Part shown: positions 8,313 through 17,112 of the stretch, piece by piece
Numbering within the stretch: position 1 is the stretch's first letter
Layout of the letters: the number at the start of each line of letters is the position of its first letter
From: Maribellus comscasis
Lineage (GTDB): Bacteria > Bacteroidota > Bacteroidia > Bacteroidales > Prolixibacteraceae
DNA: 64,000 nucleotides
Direction: 5' to 3'
NCBI RefSeq assembly: GCF_009762775.1
Contig: NZ_CP046401.1
Coordinates: forward strand, 248,001 to 312,000
Program-made: the position numbers and the translations under genes
Notes under the pieces: model-generated
What the model was told of the DNA's origin: nothing
Seen by the model: only the letters and a program-made list of their open reading frames with translations
The model's database searches: none

Positions 8313-9104
8313 ATGAAACAACTTGTAAAAAACTTTGTGCTAATATCCATAGCCATATTTATATATTCATGTTTTACAAATGCACAAAATATTCAAAAAG
8401 AAAAAACCGGAGTGGGGATAAAAGCGCCAAAACCTGCTGAAATTCTTTTTGACGGTTCCCGGAAAATACTTGATAAAAAATGGACTTACTGGGAAGGGCC
8501 GCGCTTTTCTGCGGAATTACCAATAAAATGGAAAATAGAAAAAGATCCGGTAGAAAAGGGAACTGTTGTAAACAGCAACGATCCGGTCGCAGCCGGCGGT
8601 TTATACGGGGCAGCAGATATTGTTACTAAAAAGAAATACCGTGACTTCAGACTACACGTTGAATTCCTGATAAAAAAACCGGGAGGAAACAGCGGTGTAT
8701 ATCTTCAAAACCGCTACGAAATACAAATTCTTGATGGAGATACAACCCGGCATGGTTTAGGTGCTGTAATCAACGAAACGGAATCTCCCTATTTTGCTTA
8801 CAACGGAGTTGGAAAATGGAATGCATACGACATCAAATTCAGGGCTGCGCGATTTGAAAATGGAAAGCGGACTGAAAAAGCACTGGTGACAATGTATTTC
8901 AACGGACAAAAAGTACATATTAACGTCCCCATCAACCAGGTTTGGGGCGGTCCAAATTCAGGCATCGACGGGGGAAATGATGGCGGGAAGGGAATTACTG
9001 ATACTCCGGGTGGAATAAAATTACAGGCAGAAGGGCATGAAGTTTTATACCGTAATATTTGGATAGAGGAACTTACAATTGAAAATTTTGATACTGATTT
9101 CTAA
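8313..9104 (+). CDS. Secreted DUF1080 (3-keto-disaccharide hydrolase-type) protein
   Basis: This 263-residue protein has a signal peptide (residues 1-24, ending CFTNA). The rest is a jelly-roll domain typical of DUF1080, with the hallmark segments YRDFRLHVEFLIKKPGGNSG and VYLQNRYEIQILDG, and a late GGIKLQAEGHEVLYRNIWIEEL. DUF1080 proteins bind or cleave sugars, and some members hydrolyse 3-keto-glycosides. No oxidoreductase partner is adjacent. It starts a + strand run of secreted enzymes and lies 32 bp before an esterase, so the two are likely cotranscribed. Confidence 0.88.
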   Translation: MKQLVKNFVLISIAIFIYSCFTNAQNIQKEKTGVGIKAPKPAEILFDGSRKILDKKWTYWEGPRFSAELPIKWKIEKDPVEKGTVVNSNDPVAAGGLYGAADIVTKKKYRDFRLHVEFLIKKPGGNSGVYLQNRYEIQILDGDTTRHGLGAVINETESPYFAYNGVGKWNAYDIKFRAARFENGKRTEKALVTMYFNGQKVHINVPINQVWGGPNSGIDGGNDGGKGITDTPGGIKLQAEGHEVLYRNIWIEELTIENFDTDF

Positions 9105-9136
9105 GCATTTTACCAATCAAACTAAAATTTAAAACC

Positions 9137-10000
9137 ATGAAAAAAAATTTGCCGCTATTTCTTATTCTTCTTATTCCGGTAATAACTCTGGCTCAAACCG
9201 GAAAGGTATTCGACAACCTGTCGATGAAAAGTGAAATCCTTAAAATGGAACGTAAATACGCCATTTATTTACCACCTGACTACGAGACATCAGAACGGAG
9301 CTACCCCGTGCTTTATCTTTTACATGGTGTCGGTGATGACCAAACCGGCTGGGTACAATTTGGCGAGGTCTTGTACATTGCAGACAAAGCGATTAAAGAA
9401 ATGAAGGCAACTCCGATGATTGTTGTTATGCCGGATGCAAATACCGGACAACGAGGATATAACAACGACGCAAAAGGAGAATGGCGTTATGAAGATTTTT
9501 TCTTTAACGAGCTGATGCCCTATATTGAAAAAACCTACCGGATAAAGGGAGAAAAGAGATATCGGGCCATTTCAGGTCTTTCCATGGGGGGTGGCGGAAC
9601 CTTTTATTATGCGCTTCATCACCCGGAGCTGTTTTCCTCGGCTTGCCCGCTAAGTGCGGCTACCGGTCCTTTAAACATGGATGATATGGAAAGGTACAAA
9701 CAACGCGGAAGAATGGAAGGAGCTACGAATGCCCAAGTAGAAGACTGGTTCAAAAAATACAGTGTTCTTGATATGATAAAAAATATGCCTGATGAACAGA
9801 AGAATGCAGTGCGCTGGTTTATCGATTGTGGCGATGACGACTTTTTGTATGAAGGAAATTCACTGGTTCACATAGAAATGAGAAAGAAAGAAATTCCGCA
9901 CGAATTCAGAATTCGCAACGGAGCGCACAACTGGACCTACTGGCGGGAGTCGTTACCGGTTGTTCTTTCATTTATTTCCGATACATTTCATCAACATTAA
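9137..10000 (+). CDS. Secreted alpha/beta-hydrolase esterase (esterase D / feruloyl-esterase-like)
   Basis: The 287-residue protein has a signal peptide ending near ITLAQ19. The alpha/beta hydrolase core shows YPVLYLLHGVGDDQTGW (oxyanion region) and the nucleophile elbow GLSMGGGG, with Ser at about residue 150. The acid is in WFIDCGDDDFLYEG and the catalytic His in NGAHNWTYW near 265. This is the PF00756 (putative esterase) family, which includes acetyl-xylan, feruloyl and S-formylglutathione esterases. Secretion and neighbours point to deacylation of a polysaccharide. A hairpin terminator follows. Confidence 0.9.
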   Translation: MKKNLPLFLILLIPVITLAQTGKVFDNLSMKSEILKMERKYAIYLPPDYETSERSYPVLYLLHGVGDDQTGWVQFGEVLYIADKAIKEMKATPMIVVMPDANTGQRGYNNDAKGEWRYEDFFFNELMPYIEKTYRIKGEKRYRAISGLSMGGGGTFYYALHHPELFSSACPLSAATGPLNMDDMERYKQRGRMEGATNAQVEDWFKKYSVLDMIKNMPDEQKNAVRWFIDCGDDDFLYEGNSLVHIEMRKKEIPHEFRIRNGAHNWTYWRESLPVVLSFISDTFHQH

Positions 10001-10018
10001 AATTTAAAGAATCCCGGG

Positions 10019-10059
10019 AAAACGGATGCCACGGTTATAAGGAAAAGACATCTGTTTTT
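10019..10059 (+). terminator. Hairpin terminator after the esterase gene
   Basis: AAAACGGATG (10019-10028) pairs with CATCTGTTTT (10049-10058), allowing one G-U pair, around a 20-base loop and ending in T. The loop is long, so confidence is moderate. Confidence 0.5.
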
Positions 10060-10077
10060 ATGAAGCGATTTCTTTTG

Positions 10078-10085
10078 TACTTTTG
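10078..10085 (+). promoter_or_regulatory. Candidate -7 promoter element (TACTTTTG)
   Basis: This is a perfect match to the Bacteroidota TAnnTTTG element, 20 bp before the DUF1460 start at 10106 and just past the preceding terminator. No clear -33 TTTG lies at 19-21 bp. Confidence 0.4.
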
Positions 10086-10105
10086 AAAGAATACAAATAA
10101 AAGTG

Positions 10106-10972
10106 ATGAAAAGAAAAATATTGTTGTTTGTGGTTTTGCCGCTTTTTTTTGCATGTAATGCCGCAAAAGAAAATAAGACGGAGGAGCAGGAGAAGATTGT
10201 TGTGCAAGCAAAAGACAAACAAATACTGGAAGAAATCCTCGAACTCTTTTCCGGTGAGAAAGACAGTCCCCTTCCGGTTTTAATGATAAAAGTTGGAACT
10301 TTTTTTAAAGAAACGCCTTATGTTGCTCACACGCTTGAAACCGAACCGGAGCAATTGGTTATAAATCTCCGTGAAATGGATTGTACCACATTTGCCGAAA
10401 ATTGCCTGGCTATTTCCAAAACAATAAAAAGTAAAAATCCGGGATTTGAAAAATTCGCAAAAGAGCTTCAAAAAATAAGATACATAAATGAAAAAATTGA
10501 GGCGTACCCATCTCGTATTCATTATTTCAGCGACTGGATTTTCACCAACGACAAAAAAGGAATTGTAAAAAAAATTTCGAAAGAAATTGCGGATACAGAG
10601 TATGATTTGAAAGTTAGTTTTATGAGTACGCATCCCGACAGTTATAAACAGCTCAAAAACAATCCTGAATTTGTAAAACAATTGCAAGAACAGGAAAAGG
10701 AAATTTCTTCGCGAACCATGTATTACATTCCGAAAAATAAAATTGCTGAAGTTGAAAACAAGTTTCAGGATGGAGATATTGCCGGAATCACAACGAATAT
10801 AGGAGGTCTTGATATTTTACATGTGGTCCTTTTAATTCGTAAGGAAGGAAGAATTCATATCTTGCATGCATCTTCAACTGCCGAAAAAGTGGTTATTTCA
10901 GAAAATACACTCGAAGATTATCTTTTAAAAAGTAAATCGGCTACCGGGGTTATGGTAGCCCGCCCACTGTAG
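10106..10972 (+). CDS. DUF1460 lipoprotein, N-acetylmuramoyl-L-alanine amidase-like
   Basis: The protein has 288 residues from the ATG at 10106; a GTG one codon earlier is a poorer start. Residues 1-15 form a lipoprotein signal with LFFAC as lipobox. The family signature is clear: VGTFFKETPYVAHTLE, then LVINLREMDCTTFAENCLAI, where the Cys is the presumed nucleophile of a papain-like (NlpC/P60-related) fold. The late segment LHVVLLIRKEGRIHILHASS supplies the likely catalytic His. DUF1460 members are peptidoglycan amidase-like enzymes. It lies 40 bp before the sulfatase gene, so it may share a transcript with it, though a functional link is not obvious. Confidence 0.88.
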   Translation: MKRKILLFVVLPLFFACNAAKENKTEEQEKIVVQAKDKQILEEILELFSGEKDSPLPVLMIKVGTFFKETPYVAHTLETEPEQLVINLREMDCTTFAENCLAISKTIKSKNPGFEKFAKELQKIRYINEKIEAYPSRIHYFSDWIFTNDKKGIVKKISKEIADTEYDLKVSFMSTHPDSYKQLKNNPEFVKQLQEQEKEISSRTMYYIPKNKIAEVENKFQDGDIAGITTNIGGLDILHVVLLIRKEGRIHILHASSTAEKVVISENTLEDYLLKSKSATGVMVARPL

Positions 10973-11011
10973 ATTTAAAAAAAATTCGTAAAATATTTTA
11001 AGTACAATTCA

Positions 11012-12535
11012 ATGAAAAAAGAGTTTTATCCGTTTGCCGGAATATTTGTTTTAATTTTCTTTTTGAACTCGTGCCAAACAAAAGATAGTAACGAAACATC
11101 AAAACCAAACATCGTTTATATTCTGGCTGATGATCTTGGTTATGGCGATATTTCTTCGTTGAATCCCGATTCAAAAATCCAAACACCAAATATTGATAAA
11201 CTCGCATCGGAAGGTATGGTTTTCAGGGATGCTCATTCCAACTCGTCGGTTTGTACCCCCACCCGTTACGGAATTCTTACCGGTCAGTATGCCTGGCGCA
11301 GCCGCATAAAGAGTGGTGTTCTTCTTGGGTACAGTCCATCGCTGATCGAAGAATCAACACCAACAGTCGCTGCGTTCTTGCAGCAACAAGGTTATACAAC
11401 CGCCTGTATTGGGAAATGGCATCTGGGGATTGATTTTAAGCTTAAAAACGGAACATATCATTCCGGAACTCCCGGAGTAGATTTTACCCAGGAATTACGC
11501 GGTTTTAACGGTTACGAACAAATTGATTTTAGTAAACCAGCCAAAGGAGGACCACTGGGAGCAGGTTTCGAATATTCTTATATTTTGCCTGCTTCGCTCG
11601 ATTTTGAACCTTACATGTATCTGGAGAATAACCTGGCTGTTGAAGCACCTACCGACTCGACTCCGGGAAGTGCACTTGATGCCGAAATATATGCGACCGG
11701 TGCTTTCTGGCGTCCCGGGCGAATGGCTCCTTCGTTTAGTTTTGAGGGCGTTTTGCCCACTTTTACAAACAAAGCAATTAGTTTTATAAACAGACAAAAA
11801 GGCGCTGATTCTCCTTTTTTCCTCTATTTTCCGATGAATGCACCACATACCCCCTGGGTACCAACGAATGAGTTCAAAGGGACTACCGAGATAGATGAAT
11901 ATGGCGATTACGTAAAAGAAGTTGATGACCAGGTGAGACAAATCCTTGAAACCCTTCAAAAAAATGGAATGGAAGAAAATACCATTGTGTTTTTTACCAG
12001 TGACAACGGTGCATATTGGAGACCCGAATTTATCGAAAAATACAACCATCGCTCCAATTTTACATTTCGTGGAATGAAAAGCGATGCATGGGAAGGGGGC
12101 CACCATATTCCGCTTATGGTGAAATGGCCTGAAAAAATTGAGGCAGGGACCTTCTCGAATCAAACTACTTCGCTCACCGATTTTTTTGATACCGTCCGTG
12201 AATTACTTGGCGCAAGCGCAAATGAAAAGCCACAAGATAGTTTTTCTTTATTGTCGATTCTAACAGGAAAACAAGAATCAATTCAGCGGGCACCGGTAAT
12301 TCATCATTCCGGAAGCGGAAAATTTGCGATTCGCGATGGAGACTGGAAATTAATTGAGGGATTGGGATCCGGTGGATTTTCTGAACCTAAAAATCCCAAG
12401 CCACAACCTGATGAGCCCAAAGACCAATTGTACAATTTAAAAGTTGACCCGGCAGAAAAGGAAAATCTTTATTTTTCAAAACCTGAGAAAGTTGAAGAAT
12501 TAAAAACAAAACTGGAAGAAATCAAAGGATACTAA
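11012..12535 (+). CDS. Lipoprotein sulfatase, FGly type (first of a tandem pair)
   Basis: This 507-residue S1-family sulfatase is predicted to cleave sulfate esters from a glycan. The signal ends in a lipobox at Cys21. The metal-binding Asp pair is at 40-41 (LADDLGYGD). The formylglycine motif is CTPTR with Cys81, so activation needs an FGE-type or anSME maturase, which is not in the window. IGKWHLG (about 136) and the late TSDNGAYW are the other active-site landmarks. It resembles the next gene closely in length, motif positions and flanking sequence (CTPTRYGILTG, KSGVL, LIEE), pointing to tandem duplication. Confidence 0.93.
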   Translation: MKKEFYPFAGIFVLIFFLNSCQTKDSNETSKPNIVYILADDLGYGDISSLNPDSKIQTPNIDKLASEGMVFRDAHSNSSVCTPTRYGILTGQYAWRSRIKSGVLLGYSPSLIEESTPTVAAFLQQQGYTTACIGKWHLGIDFKLKNGTYHSGTPGVDFTQELRGFNGYEQIDFSKPAKGGPLGAGFEYSYILPASLDFEPYMYLENNLAVEAPTDSTPGSALDAEIYATGAFWRPGRMAPSFSFEGVLPTFTNKAISFINRQKGADSPFFLYFPMNAPHTPWVPTNEFKGTTEIDEYGDYVKEVDDQVRQILETLQKNGMEENTIVFFTSDNGAYWRPEFIEKYNHRSNFTFRGMKSDAWEGGHHIPLMVKWPEKIEAGTFSNQTTSLTDFFDTVRELLGASANEKPQDSFSLLSILTGKQESIQRAPVIHHSGSGKFAIRDGDWKLIEGLGSGGFSEPKNPKPQPDEPKDQLYNLKVDPAEKENLYFSKPEKVEELKTKLEEIKGY

Positions 12536-12585
12536 ATAGTTAAAAAAAATAAATCTCAACCAAATAAGTAACGAACATTCAAAAA

Positions 12586-14067
12586 ATGAAATTTTTTACA
12601 TTCACAACTTTAATACTTACACTTTTTGTTCTATTCCTCACCGGTTGTCAGGATAAAAAATACAACCAGCCGGAACGCCCCAATGTTATCATACTTCTTG
12701 CTGATGACATGGGAATGGGTGATTTGGGGTGTTATAATCCCGATTCAAAGATACCAACACCTGCAATGGACGCACTGGCAAATGATGGAATGATCTTTAC
12801 TGACGCGCACACCAATTCGGCAGTTTGCACACCTACCCGTTATGGAATTTTAACCGGTACATATGCATTTCGTACGCGTTTAAAATCAGGGGTTTTGTGG
12901 GGCAGTTCACAGCCTCTCATCGAAGAAGGAACAGCAACAGTTCCCGCACTCCTGAAAAAATACGGATACAAAACTGCCGGAATTGGAAAGTGGCATTTAG
13001 GGTTAGGATGGCAAAGCAAAGAACCCGGAGTTATGCTCACTGATAACTGGGCTGAAGACAATAAAAAAATCGATTATTCAAAAGCAATTCTTTCCGGCCC
13101 CAACAATATTGGGTTTGACTATTATTTTGGAATTCCCGCCTCACTCGACATGCCGCCTTATTTATATTTTGAGAACCAGTTTGCACAGGGAATCCCTACT
13201 GAAATTACAAATGAGGGTGGCAGAACAGGATTAACAGTACCCGGATTCAGGGCCCAAAATGTAATGCCTGATTTTACCAGGAAAGCAGTTGAGTACATAA
13301 AAAATCAACGAAACGGAGAACCATTTTTTTTATACTTTCCCTGGTCGGCACCGCACACACCGGTTGTTCCCAATGATGAATTCCGGGGAGAAAGTAAAGC
13401 AGGAAAGTACGGCGATTTTGTTGTGGAATGCGACAAAACTGTCGAACAAATTGTTAAGACTTTAAAAGAAAAGGGGATGTACGAAAATACACTCATTATT
13501 TTAACTTCTGATAATGGAAGTTCACCGCATGGATTCCCGATTGAGGAAGAAATTGAATATAAACACAATACCAGCAATGGTTATAAAGGAAGAAAATCAC
13601 ATTCCTACGACGGAGGGCATCGGGTGGCTTTTCTTGTTTCGTGGCCTGAACATGTAAAAAGCGGAACAACTTCAGATGAGATTGTTTGCACAACCGACCT
13701 CTACGCAACAATTGCTGATTTGCTGGGGCACAAGATGACTTTTGGGGAAGCTCATGACAGTTACAGTTTTTTACCGGTTATTAAAGGCAAAGAATACGAT
13801 TCTCCCATCAGGGAAGCTACCATTCATCATTCGTTAAACGGCGATTTTTCGATCAGAAAAGGAGATTGGAAATATATTGATGCAAAAGGGCATGGTGGTT
13901 TTGCACAAATCAGGGAAGAGGTCCCGCAGGATTCAGTTCAATTGTACAACGTGGTGTCCGATCCGGCAGAAACTACAAATGTTTATCTCCGACATCCGGA
14001 TACAATAGAGGAATTAAAAACAATGCTGGACAAATACAAAAAACAGGGTTATAGTCGTCCAAAATAA
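12586..14067 (+). CDS. Lipoprotein sulfatase, FGly type (second of a tandem pair)
   Basis: The protein has 493 residues, with a lipobox at Cys21 (FLTGC). Metal ligands are at LADDMGMGD (Asp40-41), the formylglycine Cys81 is in CTPTR, followed by IGKWHLG and LTSDNGSSPHG. Motif positions match the upstream sulfatase to the residue, so these are paralogues with diverged substrate loops, perhaps acting at different sulfate positions of one glycan. The 50-bp gap suggests cotranscription. It converges 11 bp from the opposite-strand hydrolase gene at 14079. S1 subfamily assignment needs a family search. Confidence 0.93.
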   Translation: MKFFTFTTLILTLFVLFLTGCQDKKYNQPERPNVIILLADDMGMGDLGCYNPDSKIPTPAMDALANDGMIFTDAHTNSAVCTPTRYGILTGTYAFRTRLKSGVLWGSSQPLIEEGTATVPALLKKYGYKTAGIGKWHLGLGWQSKEPGVMLTDNWAEDNKKIDYSKAILSGPNNIGFDYYFGIPASLDMPPYLYFENQFAQGIPTEITNEGGRTGLTVPGFRAQNVMPDFTRKAVEYIKNQRNGEPFFLYFPWSAPHTPVVPNDEFRGESKAGKYGDFVVECDKTVEQIVKTLKEKGMYENTLIILTSDNGSSPHGFPIEEEIEYKHNTSNGYKGRKSHSYDGGHRVAFLVSWPEHVKSGTTSDEIVCTTDLYATIADLLGHKMTFGEAHDSYSFLPVIKGKEYDSPIREATIHHSLNGDFSIRKGDWKYIDAKGHGGFAQIREEVPQDSVQLYNVVSDPAETTNVYLRHPDTIEELKTMLDKYKKQGYSRPK

Positions 14068-14078
14068 TTTAATACAAC

Positions 14079-15170
14079 TCAGGCCAATTTCTCCCACCAT
14101 TTGGAAAATTCCTGAGTTTCATTTTTTAAAAATACTTTTTCACCAATCATTGGAGTAATTATCGCCTGTTCTGATTTGGAATTTAATGCGGTAATTTGTT
14201 TTAACGGTTCATCCCAGGCATGGTTTGCCAGTGCAAATTTTGAATTATGAACCGGAAACAAACGTTTTGCTCCTAAATCTTTAGCGGCTTGTAAAACCTG
14301 CTCAGGCATCATGTGAATGTATTTCCAACTGGTGTTGTATTGTCCGTTTTCAAGGATGGCCAGATCAAACTTTCCAAACTTCTGTCCTATTTCTTTAAAA
14401 TGCGAATCATATCCTCCATCGCCGCCAATAAAAAGGCGAAATGTTGGTGTTTGCAAAACAAAAGATGCCCATAACGATTGTTTTGATTTTAATCCCCGTC
14501 CTGAAAAATGGCGGGCTGGTGTTACAGCAACTGTAAATCCTTTTTCTAATTCAACAAGCCGGTACCAGTCTTTTTCAATGATATGCTCATGCCCGACCCC
14601 CCAGTATTCTAAATGTTCTCCGGTTCCCAGACCAGTTATAATTTTGCCGGTTTTGGATTTCAAATCACATATTGTTTTATAGTCCAGATGATCCCAGTGG
14701 TCGTGTGTAATAAAAAGGAAATCGATTGCCGGAATATCTCCGGAGGTGTAAACATCTGTTCCGTCAAAAGCTTTAATCATAAAAGAAAAAGGCGATGCAT
14801 TTCCACAAAACACAGGGTCGACCAAAATTTTCTTTCCGGCAATTTGAATAAAATACGAAGAATGTCCAAACCAAATGAGTACATCCTCTTCAGGACTCAA
14901 ATCAAACAAATTTGTCTTTTGCGAAGGTATCCTTCCCTTTGGGCGTTTGTTTTTTATGAAGAAAAAATCGTGATACATTTTAGAAAAAGTCGCCTCTTCT
15001 GCCAATTGTGGTGTTCTGTTCAGATTTTGAAAACTACCATCTTTATAATTGGGTGAACTTTTGACTTTTTCCAATCTGGTGCCACGAGGTGTTTTTCCAA
15101 ATTTTGGATGACGCAAAAAAATAAAAATTGACAATCCGGCAAAAAGAACGATCAAAATTGCAGGAATCAT
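14079..15170 (-). CDS. Metallo-beta-lactamase-fold hydrolase, NAPE-PLD/UlaG-like
   Basis: The 363-residue protein has an N-terminal hydrophobic segment (residues 2-20) that probably anchors it in the inner membrane. The metal site HxHxDH appears as ITHDHWDHLD near residue 155. Further ligands are at PARHFSGRG, IGGDGGYDSHF and FPVHNSKF. The segment LIWFGHSSYFIQIAGKKILVDP is typical of the NAPE-PLD-like branch, which includes phospholipase D-type and lactonase-type enzymes. Substrate cannot be told from sequence. It overlaps no neighbour and is transcribed convergently with the sulfatase pair. Confidence 0.88.
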   Translation of the reverse strand: MIPAILIVLFAGLSIFIFLRHPKFGKTPRGTRLEKVKSSPNYKDGSFQNLNRTPQLAEEATFSKMYHDFFFIKNKRPKGRIPSQKTNLFDLSPEEDVLIWFGHSSYFIQIAGKKILVDPVFCGNASPFSFMIKAFDGTDVYTSGDIPAIDFLFITHDHWDHLDYKTICDLKSKTGKIITGLGTGEHLEYWGVGHEHIIEKDWYRLVELEKGFTVAVTPARHFSGRGLKSKQSLWASFVLQTPTFRLFIGGDGGYDSHFKEIGQKFGKFDLAILENGQYNTSWKYIHMMPEQVLQAAKDLGAKRLFPVHNSKFALANHAWDEPLKQITALNSKSEQAIITPMIGEKVFLKNETQEFSKWWEKLA

Positions 15171-15241
15171 AGCCCTGAAGATTTTAAAAGATATTACTAA
15201 ATTCCTTAAACACTGAAATATATGAATAGTTTAACTGCTAA

Positions 15242-15631
15242 CTATAAATTATCTCTCTGCTGATTCTGCGATTTAAAATATCTTCTTAACAATACTTTTT
15301 TTAAATCGCGCACGATTACCTGGTGAGCAATAATTTCAACGTGGTTGTAATGCGGCAGTTCCAGCTCAGCTCGTGCCATTTCCCGGTCGGTGATATCAAC
15401 CTGATATAAAACCGAAAGCAATAGATCATAATTTTGCTCTAACAACCGGGCTATCTGTACAATCAGTTGTTGATGCAACTCATCATACGCATGACTGGTA
15501 TCACCTGAAAAGGTGATTTCAACGCCAAACATACCAAAGTCTTTCATTATCTGCTCAGCCGTTTCTCTTACTATTTCAGCCCGATCTAAATATTGCGAAA
15601 CGTTATCATGATTAATTTGTGGAAATGACAT
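15242..15631 (-). CDS. Conserved cytoplasmic protein of unknown function
   Basis: This is a 129-residue protein from the ATG at 15631; a 15-residue extension would begin within the promoter region of the divergent methyltransferase. It is largely helical, with a central acidic stretch (GVEITFSGDTSHAYDELHQQ) and no membrane segment or signal. The sequence QVDITDREMARAELELPHYN is distinctive. I do not recognise the family, but composition and codon use look genuine. It is divergent from the methyltransferase at 15717 with only 85 bp between starts. Confidence 0.65.
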   Translation of the reverse strand: MSFPQINHDNVSQYLDRAEIVRETAEQIMKDFGMFGVEITFSGDTSHAYDELHQQLIVQIARLLEQNYDLLLSVLYQVDITDREMARAELELPHYNHVEIIAHQVIVRDLKKVLLRRYFKSQNQQRDNL

Positions 15632-15716
15632 CTTTTTGTTTTTGCTCAAAGCTACCGGAAATTTGGATTCCTGCAAAACGGGCGAAATAAAACTTCAATT
15701 TGTTCTATATTTGGAT

Positions 15717-16331
15717 ATGGAAATGTTAGAAAGAAAAAAGCATTGGGAAAATATTTTTCGAATAAAAGATACACGACAAGTAAGTTGGTATCAGCAAAAG
15801 CCGGAAACATCACTTCATATTATCGAATTACTTGAATTGCCGCAAAATGCAAAAATTATTGATGCTGGCTGTGGCGATGGCTACTTGCCGGATTTTTTGA
15901 TACAAAAAGGATATTCAAATATTACTCTTGTTGACATTGCCGACCATGCTCTAAATAGTATAAAAGAACGGCTCGGCAAGAACAAAATTGAATACATAAA
16001 TGCTGATATCACAAATTTTGTCTCCATCAAAAAATTCGATGTTTGGCACGATCGCGCAGTTTTTCACTTTTTGAACAGCGAAAAAGACATTTTAAAATAT
16101 GTAGACACTGTAAATAAACATGTAAAAAAAGGTGGATTTCTAATTATCGGAACTTTTTCAAACAACGGCCCCACTCAATGTAGCGGACTGGATGTACATC
16201 AGTATTCAGAGGTTCAACTCACTGAGCGATTTGAATCCACTTTCAACAAAATCAGGTGTTTTTCGGAGGATCACAGGACTCCCTCCGGAGGCAGTCAAAA
16301 TTTTTTATTCTGCGTTTTTAAAAAGAAATAA
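15717..16331 (+). CDS. Class I SAM-dependent methyltransferase
   Basis: This 204-residue protein starts at the ATG at 15717; the longer frame begins upstream at TTG and is less likely. The glycine-rich SAM-binding motif is KIIDAGCGDGYLPDFL. Motif II is ITLVDIADHALNSIKE, and an Asp/Asn motif follows in IEYINADITNF. Beyond it, FDVWHDRAVFHFL resembles the thiopurine/TPMT-like or tellurite-resistance branch, and the chain ends in SQNFLFCVFKKK. Substrate is unknown. It lies divergent from a conserved small gene. Confidence 0.82.
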   Translation: MEMLERKKHWENIFRIKDTRQVSWYQQKPETSLHIIELLELPQNAKIIDAGCGDGYLPDFLIQKGYSNITLVDIADHALNSIKERLGKNKIEYINADITNFVSIKKFDVWHDRAVFHFLNSEKDILKYVDTVNKHVKKGGFLIIGTFSNNGPTQCSGLDVHQYSEVQLTERFESTFNKIRCFSEDHRTPSGGSQNFLFCVFKKK

Positions 16332-16431
16332 ACTTCTGTATCTAAAATTTCGAAAAAATCGTCCAAATAAAAATTTGAAAAGCTTATTTTTAATCCAATA
16401 ATAAAATCCTAAATCAATTAAATTTAACAAT

Positions 16432-16953
16432 ATGAAAAACATTTTCACATTTTTGCTTTTTGCTATTTGGGGCTTACAGCTTTCTGCACAAATGGCACCA
16501 ACTGATAACAAATTTTCAAACCCAACCATAAGCATCGGGGTGGTAGTAGAAGATCTGGAAAAATCGATTGACTTTTATACCAATATTATTGGGATGACAA
16601 AAACAGGCGAATTTTCTGTGACAAAAGAAAAATGTACCGAGCTGGGATTAACAGACAGCTACCAACTGGATGTAACGATTTTGAAGCTGGAAAACAGTGA
16701 GCGTTCGAACGAGTGGAAGCTGATGAGTTTGGGAACAAAAGCGAAACACCCGAAACAGAAATACATGAGTGACGATACCGGAATGCAGTACATCACTGTT
16801 TTTGTGAAACATTTGCTTCCCGTAATGAAAAGGGTTCAGGAAAACGGGATAAAGATTTTAAGCGGAAAACCATCGACACTTGATAATGGAAACAAATTTA
16901 TTCTAATACAAGACCCTGATGGGACATTTATTGAAATTATTGGACCGGAATAA
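16432..16953 (+). CDS. Secreted VOC (glyoxalase/dioxygenase fold) protein
   Basis: The protein has 173 residues with a signal peptide (about 1-21, ending LQLSAQ). The two beta-alpha-beta-beta-beta modules of the vicinal oxygen chelate fold follow, with ISIGVVVEDLEKSIDFYTNIIGM at the front and FILIQDPDGTFIEIIGPE at the end. Secretion is unusual for this fold. Metal ligands cannot be assigned confidently from sequence. A strong terminator follows, so it is a single-gene unit. Confidence 0.85.
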   Translation: MKNIFTFLLFAIWGLQLSAQMAPTDNKFSNPTISIGVVVEDLEKSIDFYTNIIGMTKTGEFSVTKEKCTELGLTDSYQLDVTILKLENSERSNEWKLMSLGTKAKHPKQKYMSDDTGMQYITVFVKHLLPVMKRVQENGIKILSGKPSTLDNGNKFILIQDPDGTFIEIIGPE

Positions 16954-16978
16954 ACAACATTCTAAATAACATTTTCTT

Positions 16979-17027
16979 AAAACATCTTCATTATTGATTT
17001 TCAAATCGTTGAAGATGTTTTTTATTT
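16979..17027 (+). terminator. Rho-independent terminator after the VOC gene
   Basis: AAAACATCTTCA pairs with TGAAGATGTTTT (16979-16990 with 17010-17021) and is followed by T residues. It lies 26 bp past the stop. Confidence 0.85.
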
Positions 17028-17112
17028 GAAATCGGTTTTAGCCGAATCCCAAACATTTATTTTTGCTAATTTCGAATAAAATTTCATTTTGTTCGAAACG
17101 CGTAGAAAAAAT

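Noticed and set aside
11495..12163. 222-codon minus-strand frame inside the first sulfatase
   Set aside because: It is fully antisense to a gene with intact catalytic motifs and has no family features.
15636..15716. N-terminal extension of the methyltransferase
   Set aside because: It starts at TTG and overlaps the divergent promoter area. The ATG at 15717 is a better start.
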